Shown: positions 55,435 to 64,000, counted from the first letter of the stretch. The stretch is 64,000 bases of DNA from UBA7672 sp041398245 (GCA_041398245.1 JAWKVC010000001.1:62001-126000); one strand, 5' to 3'. Notes: generated by a model from the letters alone, not told the origin. Translations and numbers: made by a program.

Positions 55435-55644
55435 CAAGGTCCCCGTTGGGATTTCAGATAGATAGGCATGAATTCAGCGGCGCGAATATGGCGCCCGCGA
55501 ACAAGCGGGTCCAGCACGGCGAACGCCTTGGCTCTGCGACAATTTCCTGTGGGCAGGCAAGCCCAAACCACACCATCATATGGCCGATTCGTGTTCGAAT
55601 CCCCATTGGCTGGCCCCAGGCGCCAGCCCAGACGGAGCCACCCC

Positions 55645-58050
55645 ATGGCCGAAACCAGAGCCAAGACCGCCACGCGTCACCTTGCGAAGGTGCTCGAGAC
55701 CGGCGCCGCCCTGCTGTCGCATCCTGACGGCGAGACGCCGCCGGCCCGGCTGGTGAACGCGCACTTTGCCGCTATCCGTGTACTGGGGGGAGAATCGGAA
55801 GACGCCGAAGCGGTCTGCGAGGCCATCCGCGCCCGCCGCCTGACGCCCATATCGCCGATGACCGTCATTGCCAGCGCACAGGGAACAGTGCTGGAAGGCT
55901 CGCAGCTACTGCCTGCGATCACGGATGCGACCGCCCTCGCCTCGGCCCGCGCGGTCGCCACGCAGGCCTTCGTGGCCGTCGCAGATGCGCTGGAAGCCCT
56001 CACGATCGAAACTGACGAGCAGGGCCGCCCAACGGCTTCCGCGCTGGTTGATGCGTTCCGCGCCGGTGCGGATGCTGAATTGATCGAGATTGCGTTGTGC
56101 ACTCCCGGCGGCCCACGCGCGGCTGCAATCACCCTGCGCCGTCAAGCCACGGGCGTGCGCGAACCGGGGTGGCAGGCCTACGCAATTCCGGCCTGGACCG
56201 GCATAGAGGCCGGCGAGCTCGCGACAGCAATCGAGCGCGTCAGCCGCACGCGCCTTGGCGTGCAGATCAGCCTGGGTGATCCGGTGGCGCAGCCAGCCTC
56301 GCCGGGAGTCGCACTGAACCTGTCGCGCTATGCGCCCGCCCATGACCGCGACCTGCTGCGCGCCGACCTCGCAGCCTTGCGCGCGGTGGCTCCCGATTGT
56401 GTCGTACAACTTGCGGGGCTTGCCGCCGCCATTATGTCGCTCGGCCTCGCTTACGATAGTGAGGCCGGAGCCACTGCAGCCGTGGAGTTATGCACCACAG
56501 CGGCGCGCGACAACGCCGGAAAGGTTGCTGCCGAACATGTCTCGCAATCGGCCATCCGCTGGCTCTCTGCCGAAAGCAGCGGCGCCGACCCCGTCGATTT
56601 GCTGCTGGCGCACGAGGACGAGCAGACCCCACAGCTCTCCAGCTGTGTTTCGGCAGCGCTGGGCGCCGTCGCCAGCAAGACGGAGGCGGAAGATGTCCGC
56701 CTCCGGATTCTCGGGGCGCGGACGCTGGACCAGATTGATGGGCTGGAACGCCATCGCCTTGAATCCCGCGGCCTGCCCGAAGACGCGCTCGACCGCGTCG
56801 AGCAGGCGCTGAAGGAAGGCCTCGCGCTATCCGCGGCCTTCTCGCGTTGGGTGATAGGCGACGAGGTGATCCGGAAACGTCTGGGGCTGGATCCCGAGGC
56901 CTACGACACGGATGGCGAAGGCCTTCTTCGCGCGCTCGGGATTTCGACACGCGAGATCGAGGAAGCGCGCATCGCCGTGCAAGGTCGCCGCCGACCCGTG
57001 TCCAACCCCAAATCCCCCCTCGCCCGCATTCTGGCGCGTGCGGATGGCGTGACGCCGGAAGCGCGCGTCAGGATGGCCAAGGCAATCGCGCCCATGCTCG
57101 CCAGGCCGCCCGTGGTGACGATCGCCTCGGGCGATCAGGCTGATACCACGCGGATGACCGTCCACGCTTCCACCCGCGCAAGTATGGCGGCGGGACTGGG
57201 CCTGCGCATTGAGCCAGGAAGGCCTGCGGTCGACGCCGAGTTACAGCAGCGGATCGCAGAAGCACGCCGCCGGGCCCGGGCGCCGCTGGCCAGTGAGACG
57301 CAGGCGCCCACGTTTGAACGGCATGCGCCGGCCCCGACTGTGGCGGATCACCCCGACGAGATTGTCTTTGCCGAGCGCCGCCGCCTGCCTGACCGCCGCA
57401 AGGGCTACATCCAGAAAGCCACGGTCGGCGGCCACAAGGTGTATCTGCATACGGGTGAATTCGAGGACGGCGAACTCGGGGAAATCTTCATCGACATGCA
57501 CAAGGAAGGCGCCGCCTTCCGCTCGCTGATGAACAATTTCGCCATCGCGGTCTCGATTGGCCTGCAGTACGGCGTACCGCTGGAGGAGTTTGTTGACGCC
57601 TTCGTCTTCACGCGTTTCGAACCCGCCGGCGAGGTCACCGGCAATGACTCCATCCGGAAGGCGACGTCGATCCTCGACTATATCTTTCGCGAACTGGCGG
57701 TGTCCTATCTCGGCCGCGATGACCTCGCAGAAGTCGACAATCTCAGTCACGACGGGCTAGGCGGCGGCGCGCGCGAAGGCGAAGAGCCGACAGTCCCGGT
57801 CCAGCAGATGCGGCCAGAACAGCTGATCTCGAAGGGGTTCAGCCGTGGCGTCCTTCCCGACAACATCGTACCCTTCACGGCAAGACGGGTCGCCGAACGG
57901 CTTGACGACGCGGAAGGCCCGCCGATCACACCCCAGCGCAATACGGACTATCTGTCCGACGCCTGCCCATCCTGCGGGCACTTCACCTTGCGTCCGGATG
58001 ATGGCGTGGCCGTTTGCGAAGCATGCGGATCGACTGTGCAGACCGCGTGA
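55645..58050 (+). CDS. NrdJ-derived protein: degenerate reductase-like N-terminal part plus TSCPD domain and Cys motifs
   Basis: An 801-aa protein from ATG 55645 (GGAG at 8 bases). Residues ~580-705 match the C-terminal TSCPD region of B12-dependent ribonucleotide reductase NrdJ: RRRLPDRRKGYIQKATVGGH, LHTGEFEDGELGEIFIDMHK, and EEFVDAFVFTRFEPAGEVTG. The end has two CxxC pairs (C774/C777, C791/C794), as in NrdJ tails. The first ~500 residues lack the catalytic barrel signature, although short pieces look reductase-like (IMSLGLAYDSEAG at ~264; ALGISTREIEEARI). Real NrdJ is ~1200 aa. It may be a regulatory or dead paralogue. The function is inferred only. Confidence 0.8.
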   Translation: MAETRAKTATRHLAKVLETGAALLSHPDGETPPARLVNAHFAAIRVLGGESEDAEAVCEAIRARRLTPISPMTVIASAQGTVLEGSQLLPAITDATALASARAVATQAFVAVADALEALTIETDEQGRPTASALVDAFRAGADAELIEIALCTPGGPRAAAITLRRQATGVREPGWQAYAIPAWTGIEAGELATAIERVSRTRLGVQISLGDPVAQPASPGVALNLSRYAPAHDRDLLRADLAALRAVAPDCVVQLAGLAAAIMSLGLAYDSEAGATAAVELCTTAARDNAGKVAAEHVSQSAIRWLSAESSGADPVDLLLAHEDEQTPQLSSCVSAALGAVASKTEAEDVRLRILGARTLDQIDGLERHRLESRGLPEDALDRVEQALKEGLALSAAFSRWVIGDEVIRKRLGLDPEAYDTDGEGLLRALGISTREIEEARIAVQGRRRPVSNPKSPLARILARADGVTPEARVRMAKAIAPMLARPPVVTIASGDQADTTRMTVHASTRASMAAGLGLRIEPGRPAVDAELQQRIAEARRRARAPLASETQAPTFERHAPAPTVADHPDEIVFAERRRLPDRRKGYIQKATVGGHKVYLHTGEFEDGELGEIFIDMHKEGAAFRSLMNNFAIAVSIGLQYGVPLEEFVDAFVFTRFEPAGEVTGNDSIRKATSILDYIFRELAVSYLGRDDLAEVDNLSHDGLGGGAREGEEPTVPVQQMRPEQLISKGFSRGVLPDNIVPFTARRVAERLDDAEGPPITPQRNTDYLSDACPSCGHFTLRPDDGVAVCEACGSTVQTA

Positions 58051-58051
58051 C

Positions 58052-58066
58052 AGCGATTTAATCGCT
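58052..58066. repeat. 15-bp palindrome after the NrdJ-derived gene
   Basis: AGCGATT-T-AATCGCT starts 2 bases after the stop at 58050. With no T run it is at best a weak terminator; it could be a binding site for the region that precedes the microprotein gene. Confidence 0.4.
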
Positions 58067-58305
58067 CGGCAGATTTTACCCAGTTGGCGACGTGCCAGAG
58101 TTGTACTACTTCGCCGCGCTCGATCGCGATCCCGCACATTTGCTTTTCGGTAACGGGTGTTGGCGATCCTTACATTTCTAAAATCTTCTTATCGCCAGTC
58201 GTACAAATTACCGCCCGCAATTCGCCTCGATTGAACCTTTCCTTGGCGCGCACGTTGTGGGGCGGAGTGGGGCGTTAACCCCATCGGACATGGAACGGGA
58301 CTTGT

Positions 58306-58371
58306 ATGGTTCAGCGCATCGTTATCGCCGTGGTCGCTATCGGCCTGATGAGTCTGTCCGCACTGGCCTAA
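58306..58371 (+). CDS. 21-aa membrane microprotein upstream of a pentapeptide-repeat gene
   Basis: ATG 58306 has AACGGGA at good spacing. The peptide MVQRIVIAVVAIGLMSLSALA is one hydrophobic helix with an N-terminal Arg, too short for routine gene finders. Its TAA is followed immediately by the ATG of the next gene, whose signal peptide reads MFARILIAIAAIGAMGLTAFA; the two align almost residue by residue, and so do the codons. It may be a duplicated signal sequence, a leader peptide, or a free membrane peptide. A paralogue lies at 3282-3383. Confidence 0.55.
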   Translation: MVQRIVIAVVAIGLMSLSALA

Positions 58372-58908
58372 ATGTTTGCACGCATTCTGATCGCAATTGC
58401 CGCCATTGGCGCGATGGGTCTGACGGCCTTCGCCCAGACGCCTGCGCAGAATGCCCTTGCTCGTGAGGCCACAGCTCAACGCCTCATCGCAGGCGAGAAG
58501 GCCTGCAGAAACTGCGACATCTTCCAGGTCGACCTGTCCTATCAGGAACTGACCGGCCGCGACCTTTCAGGAGCTCGCATTCGCCAGGCCGATCTCAGCC
58601 TCGCCACACTCGACCACACGACGTTTGCCGGCGCCGACATGTCGATCGTGAATGCCTTCGGCGTTCGCGCGGATCATGCTGACTTCACCCGGGTGAACTT
58701 CGAGGATGCTGTTCTGGTTGGCGGCTGGTTCGGCGGCTCGCGCTTCGACGGAGCAAGGTTCGCCAACGCCAACGTTTCCGGCTCGGACTTCTCCGGCGCA
58801 ACGGGCCTTAGCCAATCCCAGCTCGACACGGCCTGCGGCGATGCGGAAACCCGTTTGCCCAAGGGGCTGTCTGTTATCCCCTGCAAGACCGAAGGCCTCG
58901 AAGGCTAG
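58372..58908 (+). CDS. Exported pentapeptide-repeat protein
   Basis: A 178-aa protein with a cleavable signal peptide (MFARILIAIAAIGAMGLTAFAQ). Pentapeptide repeats A(D/N)Lxx span about residues 58-145: YQELTGRDLSGARIRQADLSLATL, then FAGADMSIVNAF, ADFTRVNFEDAVL and ANANVSGSDFSGATG, forming a right-handed quadrilateral helix. CRNC (about 41-44) and a C-terminal Cys pair may form disulfides. Exported members have unknown roles. It starts directly at the end of the 21-aa peptide gene. Confidence 0.85.
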   Translation: MFARILIAIAAIGAMGLTAFAQTPAQNALAREATAQRLIAGEKACRNCDIFQVDLSYQELTGRDLSGARIRQADLSLATLDHTTFAGADMSIVNAFGVRADHADFTRVNFEDAVLVGGWFGGSRFDGARFANANVSGSDFSGATGLSQSQLDTACGDAETRLPKGLSVIPCKTEGLEG

Positions 58909-58913
58909 AAAGC

Positions 58914-59465
58914 CTAGTAAGGCAGCGGCGGCTCCAGCAGCGGGTCGGGCGCCTTGAGTCCTTCCATGACGGCCTTGAAGCAGGTGCAATTCGCCAGATC
59001 CGAACAGGCGATCGCTTCCAGGCGCGACAGAAGCCCGGCGGTGAGAATTTCCTGCTGGGGACGATCGAGCAACAAGGCTGCCAGCTTCACCGCTCTCACC
59101 TGCGCGTGCGTCAGCCTGATCGTGGTCTTGACCGGGGTGGAGGGATTCACAGGCGTCGTCGGTTCCGCGGCCTTGGCCGCCTGCCAGCTGGCGCTGTCGA
59201 TATCAGGGCCATAGCCCGGCTTGGGCGTCGGCCACACCGAGACAACCTCGCTCAACTTCACCTTGGCGTCGTCTGTCTGCAGGATCGATGGCATCGAAGC
59301 CGCGGCTGCCGCAGATGGCGCGGCGGGGGGCCGGGGCTGAGGCTGCTGCACCGGGACCACCGGCGGCTGCCACGGCTTCGATCCAAAGGCCGGTTCCTGC
59401 GAGGGCTTCGCCTCGCCTTTCCGGGCAAGCAGACTGGCGCTGAGGGACGCAAACTGATGAGACAT
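58914..59465 (-). CDS. Partner protein of the orphan ParA ATPase
   Basis: A 183-aa protein from ATG 59465 (MSHQFASLSASLLARKGEA). The N-terminal half is a disordered Pro/Ala/Gln-rich linker. The C-terminal part contains RLTHAQVRAVKLAALLLDRPQQEILTAGLLSRLEAIACSD and a cluster of Cys (CSDLANCTC), which looks like a helical DNA- or protein-binding module similar to ribbon-helix-helix-type CopG proteins; that is an inference. It begins 11 bases after the ParA stop on the same strand, where a ParB-like partner is usually found, but it has no ParB motifs. Confidence 0.65.
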   Translation of the reverse strand: MSHQFASLSASLLARKGEAKPSQEPAFGSKPWQPPVVPVQQPQPRPPAAPSAAAAASMPSILQTDDAKVKLSEVVSVWPTPKPGYGPDIDSASWQAAKAAEPTTPVNPSTPVKTTIRLTHAQVRAVKLAALLLDRPQQEILTAGLLSRLEAIACSDLANCTCFKAVMEGLKAPDPLLEPPLPY

Positions 59466-59476
59466 GGCTGGCCGCC

Positions 59477-60463
59477 TCAGTGTGTCGGCCGCCGGCCGAA
59501 GGCGCGCGATTGACGGCGATCCGGCACGCCCGGCGGCGGGCCGCGATCGGCCTTGCGCCTGTCGAGGACGTTGCGATCCTGGGGAGGCTCCAGGACAGCC
59601 GTCGCGGCCTTGCCGGCGGCGCCGTTGGCCCGTGGCTGGTCCGACGCCCGGCGCTGCTGGCCGGTTGCGCTGGCGACGGCAAGGCTGGCCCACGCCGGCA
59701 GATCAGCATCCCAGTCTTCGTCATCGTCATTGACGGCGGCTGCCGGCAGAAGCGGTCCCTCCGGCGTCAGAACGGCGGTTGAGAAGTCAGCGCGGGATTT
59801 CTCGGCCCAGCGCGGGTCCGCTCCGCCATAAAGCTTGGCGAGACGCCCACGCAGATACATCCACAGCGCGGAGACTTCCTGGGCCGAGCGCGACTCCGGC
59901 TGGATGTCGCCGACCGTGCGGCCGTCGATCATTGATGCGGCAAAGTCGACGCGATGATGCAGTGTCACCGGCGCCACGACGCCATGCTGCGAGAGCGCGA
60001 CGGCGGTTTCGGATGTGATGCGCGCTCGTGCGGTCGCCGAGTTGACAACGAACACCAGCGGTTTGTTCAGCGAGTCTGCGATATCCACCGTCGGGCCAAC
60101 GGCGCGAAGATCGTGCGGGCTCGGGCGGGTTGGCACGACAACCAGATCGGCACGCTGGACAACATGCGCGATCGTCTGCGTGACCGCCGGCGGCGTATCG
60201 ATGACAATCAGCTTGAATCCGACATTGCGGAGGTGATCGAGACACGCGTCCAGTTCATCCAGCGACGCCTGCGCAAACGCGGGGGTTGAAGCCGCCCTGG
60301 CGTTCCACCACTTCGCTAACGACCCCTGAGGGTCCGTATCGATCAGCGCGACGGGGCCATCGCCCGTCCGCTCCGCCTCAACAGCGATGTGGCCAGACAG
60401 GGTTGTCTTGCCCGAACCGCCCTTCTGGGACGCAAACACCAGAACGCGAACGCCGTCCGTCAT
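59477..60463 (-). CDS. ParA/MinD-type ATPase with a disordered C-terminal tail
   Basis: A 328-aa protein. The deviant Walker A is KGGSGKTT (residues 14-21, with signature Lys at 14), followed by LIDTDPQGSLAKWW and the Walker B LIVIDTPPAV. Residues ~215-328 are a Pro/Ala/Arg-rich extension not found in ordinary ParA, ending RRQSRAFGRRPTH. ParA proteins place DNA or protein cargo along a nucleoid gradient. No parS-like repeats or ParB gene are nearby, so this is an orphan system with the downstream gene as probable partner. Its cargo could be a chemoreceptor or storage granule, but this is unknown. Confidence 0.88.
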   Translation of the reverse strand: MTDGVRVLVFASQKGGSGKTTLSGHIAVEAERTGDGPVALIDTDPQGSLAKWWNARAASTPAFAQASLDELDACLDHLRNVGFKLIVIDTPPAVTQTIAHVVQRADLVVVPTRPSPHDLRAVGPTVDIADSLNKPLVFVVNSATARARITSETAVALSQHGVVAPVTLHHRVDFAASMIDGRTVGDIQPESRSAQEVSALWMYLRGRLAKLYGGADPRWAEKSRADFSTAVLTPEGPLLPAAAVNDDDEDWDADLPAWASLAVASATGQQRRASDQPRANGAAGKAATAVLEPPQDRNVLDRRKADRGPPPGVPDRRQSRAFGRRPTH

Positions 60464-60758
60464 AGCCCTCTCCCGACTCCACCCGCCAGCCCTGATGCGG
60501 GGCAGATAGAGCGATGGTCAGCGCACCGTTTTGATGCGCGCTTAGACGGATCAGTGAAATTGCACGGGTCGCGTTGATAAAGATCAGCGTAAATTCGTGA
60601 GCGCCGCAAACCCCGACGAAGCACTGAGACGCAAGGGCAAACGAAGGTTTACGGACCCGGCGTAAGCATCCTTAGCGGGACGAGGCTCGACCAGACATTT
60701 ACATCCTTAGCTGCGCATCAACCACGATGGAAACGAATAGAAAGCGTTCGCGGCCGCC

Positions 60759-61031
60759 CTACTGCGCCACGCAGGCGTAGGAGATCTGGTCCATCTCCTT
60801 GCCGTCGATCTCCACGGTATCGAAAGCGATCTCCGCGGTCTTGCCGTCCTGCTGGCACTGGACTTCGCCTTTCGCCATGGCGGTTCCAAGCACATCCGGA
60901 TCCGGCAGTTCGCCCGAAGGCCATGTTCCGATCAGGAAGCGACCATCGCCGAGATCGGTCACTTCGACCCTGGGGGGCGAGGCGCAGGCGGCCAGTCCCA
61001 GCACGATCGCACCGGCAAGCAGTCGCTTCAT
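60759..61031 (-). CDS. Small hypothetical lipoprotein
   Basis: A 90-aa protein with a signal (MKRLLAGAIVLGLAAC) and lipobox Cys at 16. The mature part is short and acidic, with VEVTDLGDGRFLIGTW and two Cys (VQCQQ, YACVAQ). No family is recognised. It lies 21 bases downstream of aspS on the same strand. Confidence 0.7.
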   Translation of the reverse strand: MKRLLAGAIVLGLAACASPPRVEVTDLGDGRFLIGTWPSGELPDPDVLGTAMAKGEVQCQQDGKTAEIAFDTVEIDGKEMDQISYACVAQ

Positions 61032-61052
61032 CCTCGTTCCCCCTCGCTGGTT

Positions 61053-62831
61053 CTACTTCTTGTCGGCGACAATCCTCAGGCCGAGTTCGCGCAGATGCCG
61101 TGCAGGCGCTTCGCTTGGCGCGCCCATCAGCAGATCCTGCGCCTGCTGGTTCATCGGGAACAGCGTGATCTCGCGGAGGTTCTGCACGCCGCAGACAAGC
61201 ATGACGATGCGGTCGACGCCAGCGGCCATGCCGCCATGGGGCGGAGCGCCGAACTGGAAGGCCCGATAAAGACCGCCGAACTGCTCCTCGACCTGCGTCT
61301 GGCTAAGGCCGGTCAATTCGAACGCCTTCACCATGGTTGCGGGATGGTGGTTGCGGATCGACCCCGACGCAATCTCGTAGCCGTTGCAGACCAAGTCGTA
61401 CTGATAAGCCTTCAGAGATAGGGGATCGGCGCTCGAGTTGAGCGCTTCAAGTCCGCCTTGCGGCATCGAGAAGGGGTTGTGTGCGAAGTCGATCTTCTTC
61501 TCGTCCTCGTTGTACTCATAGAACGGGAAATCGACGATCCAACAGCAGGCGAACTGATCGAGCTTGGTCAAGCCAAGATCGAAACCAACGCGGTTCCGCG
61601 CTTCACCCGCGAACTTGTAGAAGTCCGCCGGATCGCCAGCGACGAAGAAGCAGGCATCGCCCACCTTCAACCCGAACTGTTGGCGGATCGCCTCGGTCCG
61701 CTCGGGTCCGATGTTCTTGGCGATCGGTCCCGCGCCGCCCTCCTCGCCCTCGCGCCAGAAGATGTAGCCCATGCCTTTCTGACCCTGCTGGATCGCCCAG
61801 GCATTCATCTTGTCGCAGAACGCGCGGTTGCCGCCGGCCGCAGCCGGAATGCCCCACACGCGGACCTTCGGGTTCTCCAGCATGCTGGCGAACACCTTGA
61901 AGCCCGACCCGCGGAAGTGATCGGACACATCCTGCATCTCGATCGGGTTGCGCAGATCCGGCTTGTCCGAACCATACATGCTAATGGCCGTGTCGTACGG
62001 AATACGCGGGAAGGTCTGCGTCACCGGCTTGCCGTCGGCGAACTCCTCAAACACGCCGCGGATCACGGGCTCCATCGTGTCCCATACGTCTTCCTGTGTG
62101 ACGAAGCTCATCTCGAGATCGAGCTGGTAGAATTCGCCCGGCAGACGGTCCGCGCGCGGATCCTCATCGCGGAAGCATGGCGCGATCTGGAAGTAGCGGT
62201 CGAAGCCCGCCACCATCAGCAGCTGTTTGTACTGTTGCGGCGCCTGGGGCAGCGCGAAAAACTTGCCCTGGTGAATGCGGCTGGGCACCAGGAAGTCGCG
62301 CGCGCCCTCCGGCGACGAAGCCGTGAGGATCGGCGTCGAGTACTCCGTGAAGCCGACTTCATGCATCCGCTTACGCATCGACGCGATCACCTGCGTGCGC
62401 TTCACGATGTTGGCGTGCAGCGTCTCACGTCGCAGATCGAGGAAGCGGTATTTGAGGCGGACGTCCTCCGGATATTCCGGCTCTGCGAAAACCGGCAGCG
62501 GCAATTCCTCGGCTTCGGACACAACCGAAAGGTCAGCCACCTTCAGCTCGATGCCGCCGGTCGGCAGGTTCGGGTTCACCGTCGACGGCTCCCGCGCCAG
62601 CACCTCGCCGGTGACCGTGATCACGGACTCGACCCGGATGCGCTCAAGACGGGCAAAATTCGGGTTCGAGGGCGTAACGACGCACTGCGTGAGGCCATAA
62701 TGGTCGCGCAGGTCCACGAAAAGCAGGCCGCCATGGTCCCGCTTGCGGTGGACCCAGCCGGAAAGACGCACGGAATTACCCACGTCCTCCACGCGCAGCT
62801 GGCCGCAGGTGTGCGTCCTGTAGGCGTGCAT
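61053..62831 (-). CDS. aspS: Aspartyl-tRNA synthetase (bacterial type)
   Basis: A 592-aa class II synthetase. The N-terminal OB-fold anticodon domain shows LSGWVHRKRDHGGLLFVDLRDHYG. The catalytic domain has motif 2 in IAPCFRDEDPRADRLPGEF and motif 3 in PHGGMAAGVDRIVMLV, and the bacterial GAD insertion lies between about 290 and 420. Many alphaproteobacterial enzymes also charge tRNA-Asn and rely on GatCAB; the sequence here does not settle that. It is divergent from rnd. Confidence 0.96.
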   Translation of the reverse strand: MHAYRTHTCGQLRVEDVGNSVRLSGWVHRKRDHGGLLFVDLRDHYGLTQCVVTPSNPNFARLERIRVESVITVTGEVLAREPSTVNPNLPTGGIELKVADLSVVSEAEELPLPVFAEPEYPEDVRLKYRFLDLRRETLHANIVKRTQVIASMRKRMHEVGFTEYSTPILTASSPEGARDFLVPSRIHQGKFFALPQAPQQYKQLLMVAGFDRYFQIAPCFRDEDPRADRLPGEFYQLDLEMSFVTQEDVWDTMEPVIRGVFEEFADGKPVTQTFPRIPYDTAISMYGSDKPDLRNPIEMQDVSDHFRGSGFKVFASMLENPKVRVWGIPAAAGGNRAFCDKMNAWAIQQGQKGMGYIFWREGEEGGAGPIAKNIGPERTEAIRQQFGLKVGDACFFVAGDPADFYKFAGEARNRVGFDLGLTKLDQFACCWIVDFPFYEYNEDEKKIDFAHNPFSMPQGGLEALNSSADPLSLKAYQYDLVCNGYEIASGSIRNHHPATMVKAFELTGLSQTQVEEQFGGLYRAFQFGAPPHGGMAAGVDRIVMLVCGVQNLREITLFPMNQQAQDLLMGAPSEAPARHLRELGLRIVADKK

Positions 62832-62900
62832 GGGGCCGAAACTCCTGTTTTTCCGGCGAAAGTCGCGGGAATTTGCTTGATCGTTCGGGCGGACAAGCGC

Positions 62901-64000
62901 ATGTCGCCCTCGAACTTGTCAATATCGGCGTATGGCCGAATCTGGAGCCCAGCGACGTTGCCAGCGACGAATGACGCGCAGTCCGGCGAGATCCGCCTGA
63001 TCACCGATACGGCGGCCCTCGTGGCGGCCTGCGAAGAGCTCGCCCGGGGCGATTTCCTGGCCGTGGATACCGAATTCCACAGGGAATCCACCTACTGGCC
63101 GCAGGTCTGCCTGATCCAGATCGCAACTGACGATTACGACGTCCTGGTCGACCCGCTGGCCAAGGGCATCGATCTCAAGCCGCTGCTGGAGCTGCTGGCC
63201 GACACCAGCCGCGTCAAGGTGTTCCATGCGGCGCGGCAGGATCTGGAGATCTTTTCGCGCCTGATTGGCGAAACCCCTGCTCCCGTTTTCGATACCCAGA
63301 TCGCGGCCATGGCTGCAGGGCTCGGCGATTCGATCTCGTACGAGAATCTCGTCTCCCGCGTCGTCAAAGGAACGGTCGACAAATCATCACAGTTCACAGA
63401 CTGGACCCGCCGCCCGCTCTCCCCGAAGCAGCTCGAATACGCGCGCGGCGATGTCACCTACCTGCGTCGCATCTATCGCATCCTGCACGACAAGCTTGCG
63501 AAGCAGGGCCGGCTCGACTGGATCGCTGACGAACACGCTGCGCTGACCGATCCCGACAACTATTCTTTCGACCCCGCTGATGCGTGGAAGCGGCTAAAGG
63601 TTCGCAAGTACCGCAACGACTATCTTGCGGTTCTGGCCAATGTCGCGGCCTGGCGCGAGACGGTCGCGCAGGAGCTCGACAAGCCGCGCGGCCGCATTCT
63701 CAAGGACGATGCGATCCAGGAGATCGCGCAGCAGAAGCCGCGTACGCTCGATGCACTCGACCGGATGCGCGGCGTCCAGCCCGGCTTCGGCCGGTCGCGC
63801 CATGGGCCCGGCCTGATCCAGGCCATCAACGAAGCGCTGGATGATCCGGGTCAATACGCTCCGCAAGTCGAGCGGCCGGAGTCAAACGGGCCGCCACCGG
63901 GCGCCATCGTCGAATTGCTCAAGGTGCTGCTCAAGCAGGTGTCTGACGATGCCGGCGTCGCTACGCGCCTGATCGCCAATGCGGCAGATATTGAAACGCT
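62901..64000 (+). CDS. rnd: Ribonuclease D, 3' part outside the window
   Basis: The frame runs from ATG 62901 (GGGCGGAC upstream) past the right edge; 366 codons are visible. The DEDDy exonuclease domain has LAVDTEFHRESTYWPQVCLIQI (first Asp/Glu), VKVFHAARQDLEIFSRL (second Asp) and LEYARGDVTYLRRIY (Asp/Tyr). An HRDC domain begins near residue 250 (KRLKVRKYRNDYLAVLANVAAWRE). The first ~28 residues before EIRLITDTAAL do not match the family, so TTG 62916 or TTG 62958 are possible starts. It trims 3' ends of tRNA precursors. Confidence 0.92.
   Translation, partial: MSPSNLSISAYGRIWSPATLPATNDAQSGEIRLITDTAALVAACEELARGDFLAVDTEFHRESTYWPQVCLIQIATDDYDVLVDPLAKGIDLKPLLELLADTSRVKVFHAARQDLEIFSRLIGETPAPVFDTQIAAMAAGLGDSISYENLVSRVVKGTVDKSSQFTDWTRRPLSPKQLEYARGDVTYLRRIYRILHDKLAKQGRLDWIADEHAALTDPDNYSFDPADAWKRLKVRKYRNDYLAVLANVAAWRETVAQELDKPRGRILKDDAIQEIAQQKPRTLDALDRMRGVQPGFGRSRHGPGLIQAINEALDDPGQYAPQVERPESNGPPPGAIVELLKVLLKQVSDDAGVATRLIANAADIET

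Noticed and set aside
55585..55620. T-loop-like sequence GTGTTCGAATCC suggesting a tRNA
   Set aside because: No matching acceptor, D or anticodon stems can be built around it.

Overview
The window is GC-rich alphaproteobacterial chromosome. Gene content fits an order such as Caulobacterales, possibly a Hyphomonadaceae-like lineage: a gene-transfer-agent (GTA) style capsid cluster, NDUFA12 with MlaD and DUF2155 genes, a metal-type HemB, an RNase E with an acidic insertion, the gyrA-coaD-peptidylprolyl isomerase string, and an orphan ParA-type ATPase. The lineage is inferred from gene content; no rRNA is present.

Layout. 1-4747: minus-strand GTA/HK97-type genes (portal, holin-like peptide, small membrane protein, prohead protease, capsid running off the left edge). 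They are interrupted by a plus-strand DUF262-like gene with a 33-aa membrane peptide, and by a secreted protein gene; no terminase lies upstream of the portal. 4748-9486: small hypothetical proteins, two VOC proteins, a two-gene membrane unit, an enoyl-CoA hydratase and a lipoprotein. 9491-11833: glmU (four apparent frameshifts), gph and a small conserved protein. 12156-12230: tRNA-Val(CAC). 12506-19813: MFS transporter, valine-catabolism-type enzymes (3-hydroxyisobutyryl-CoA hydrolase, acyl-CoA dehydrogenase), MaoC protein, several small proteins, a frameshifted low-GC gene and a GNAT. 19830-23111: divergent mnmH/selD, then hemB. 23124-26387: hydrolase, VanZ-like protein, and an overlapping GNAT and RimK-type ligase pair.

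26388-27210 is a repeat-rich spacer. 27211-34756: recG, DUF502 protein, and gyrA-coaD-ppi-ppi. 35057-38741: cytochrome c/PQQ-type dehydrogenase lipoprotein and a TonB-dependent receptor. 38873-44233: prfB with a programmed +1 frameshift, PBP1A and a frameshifted periplasmic amidase. 44382-50023: a lipoprotein, RNase E, an M48 metalloprotease with TPRs and a DsbA-like lipoprotein. 50027-55434: thiS-thiG, aroQ-accB-accC-aat, and NDUFA12-mlaD-DUF2155. 55645-60463: an NrdJ-derived protein without a catalytic domain, a 21-aa microprotein next to a pentapeptide-repeat protein, and an orphan ParA with a partner. 60759-64000: a lipoprotein, aspS and the start of rnd.

Most of the window is core metabolism, envelope and information processing. 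The unusual parts are the broken GTA locus with its insertions, a family of signal-peptide-like microproteins, the NrdJ-derived protein, the ParA pair, and seven apparent frameshifts in three genes. Each of those frameshifts is repaired by removing one base from a three-base homopolymer.
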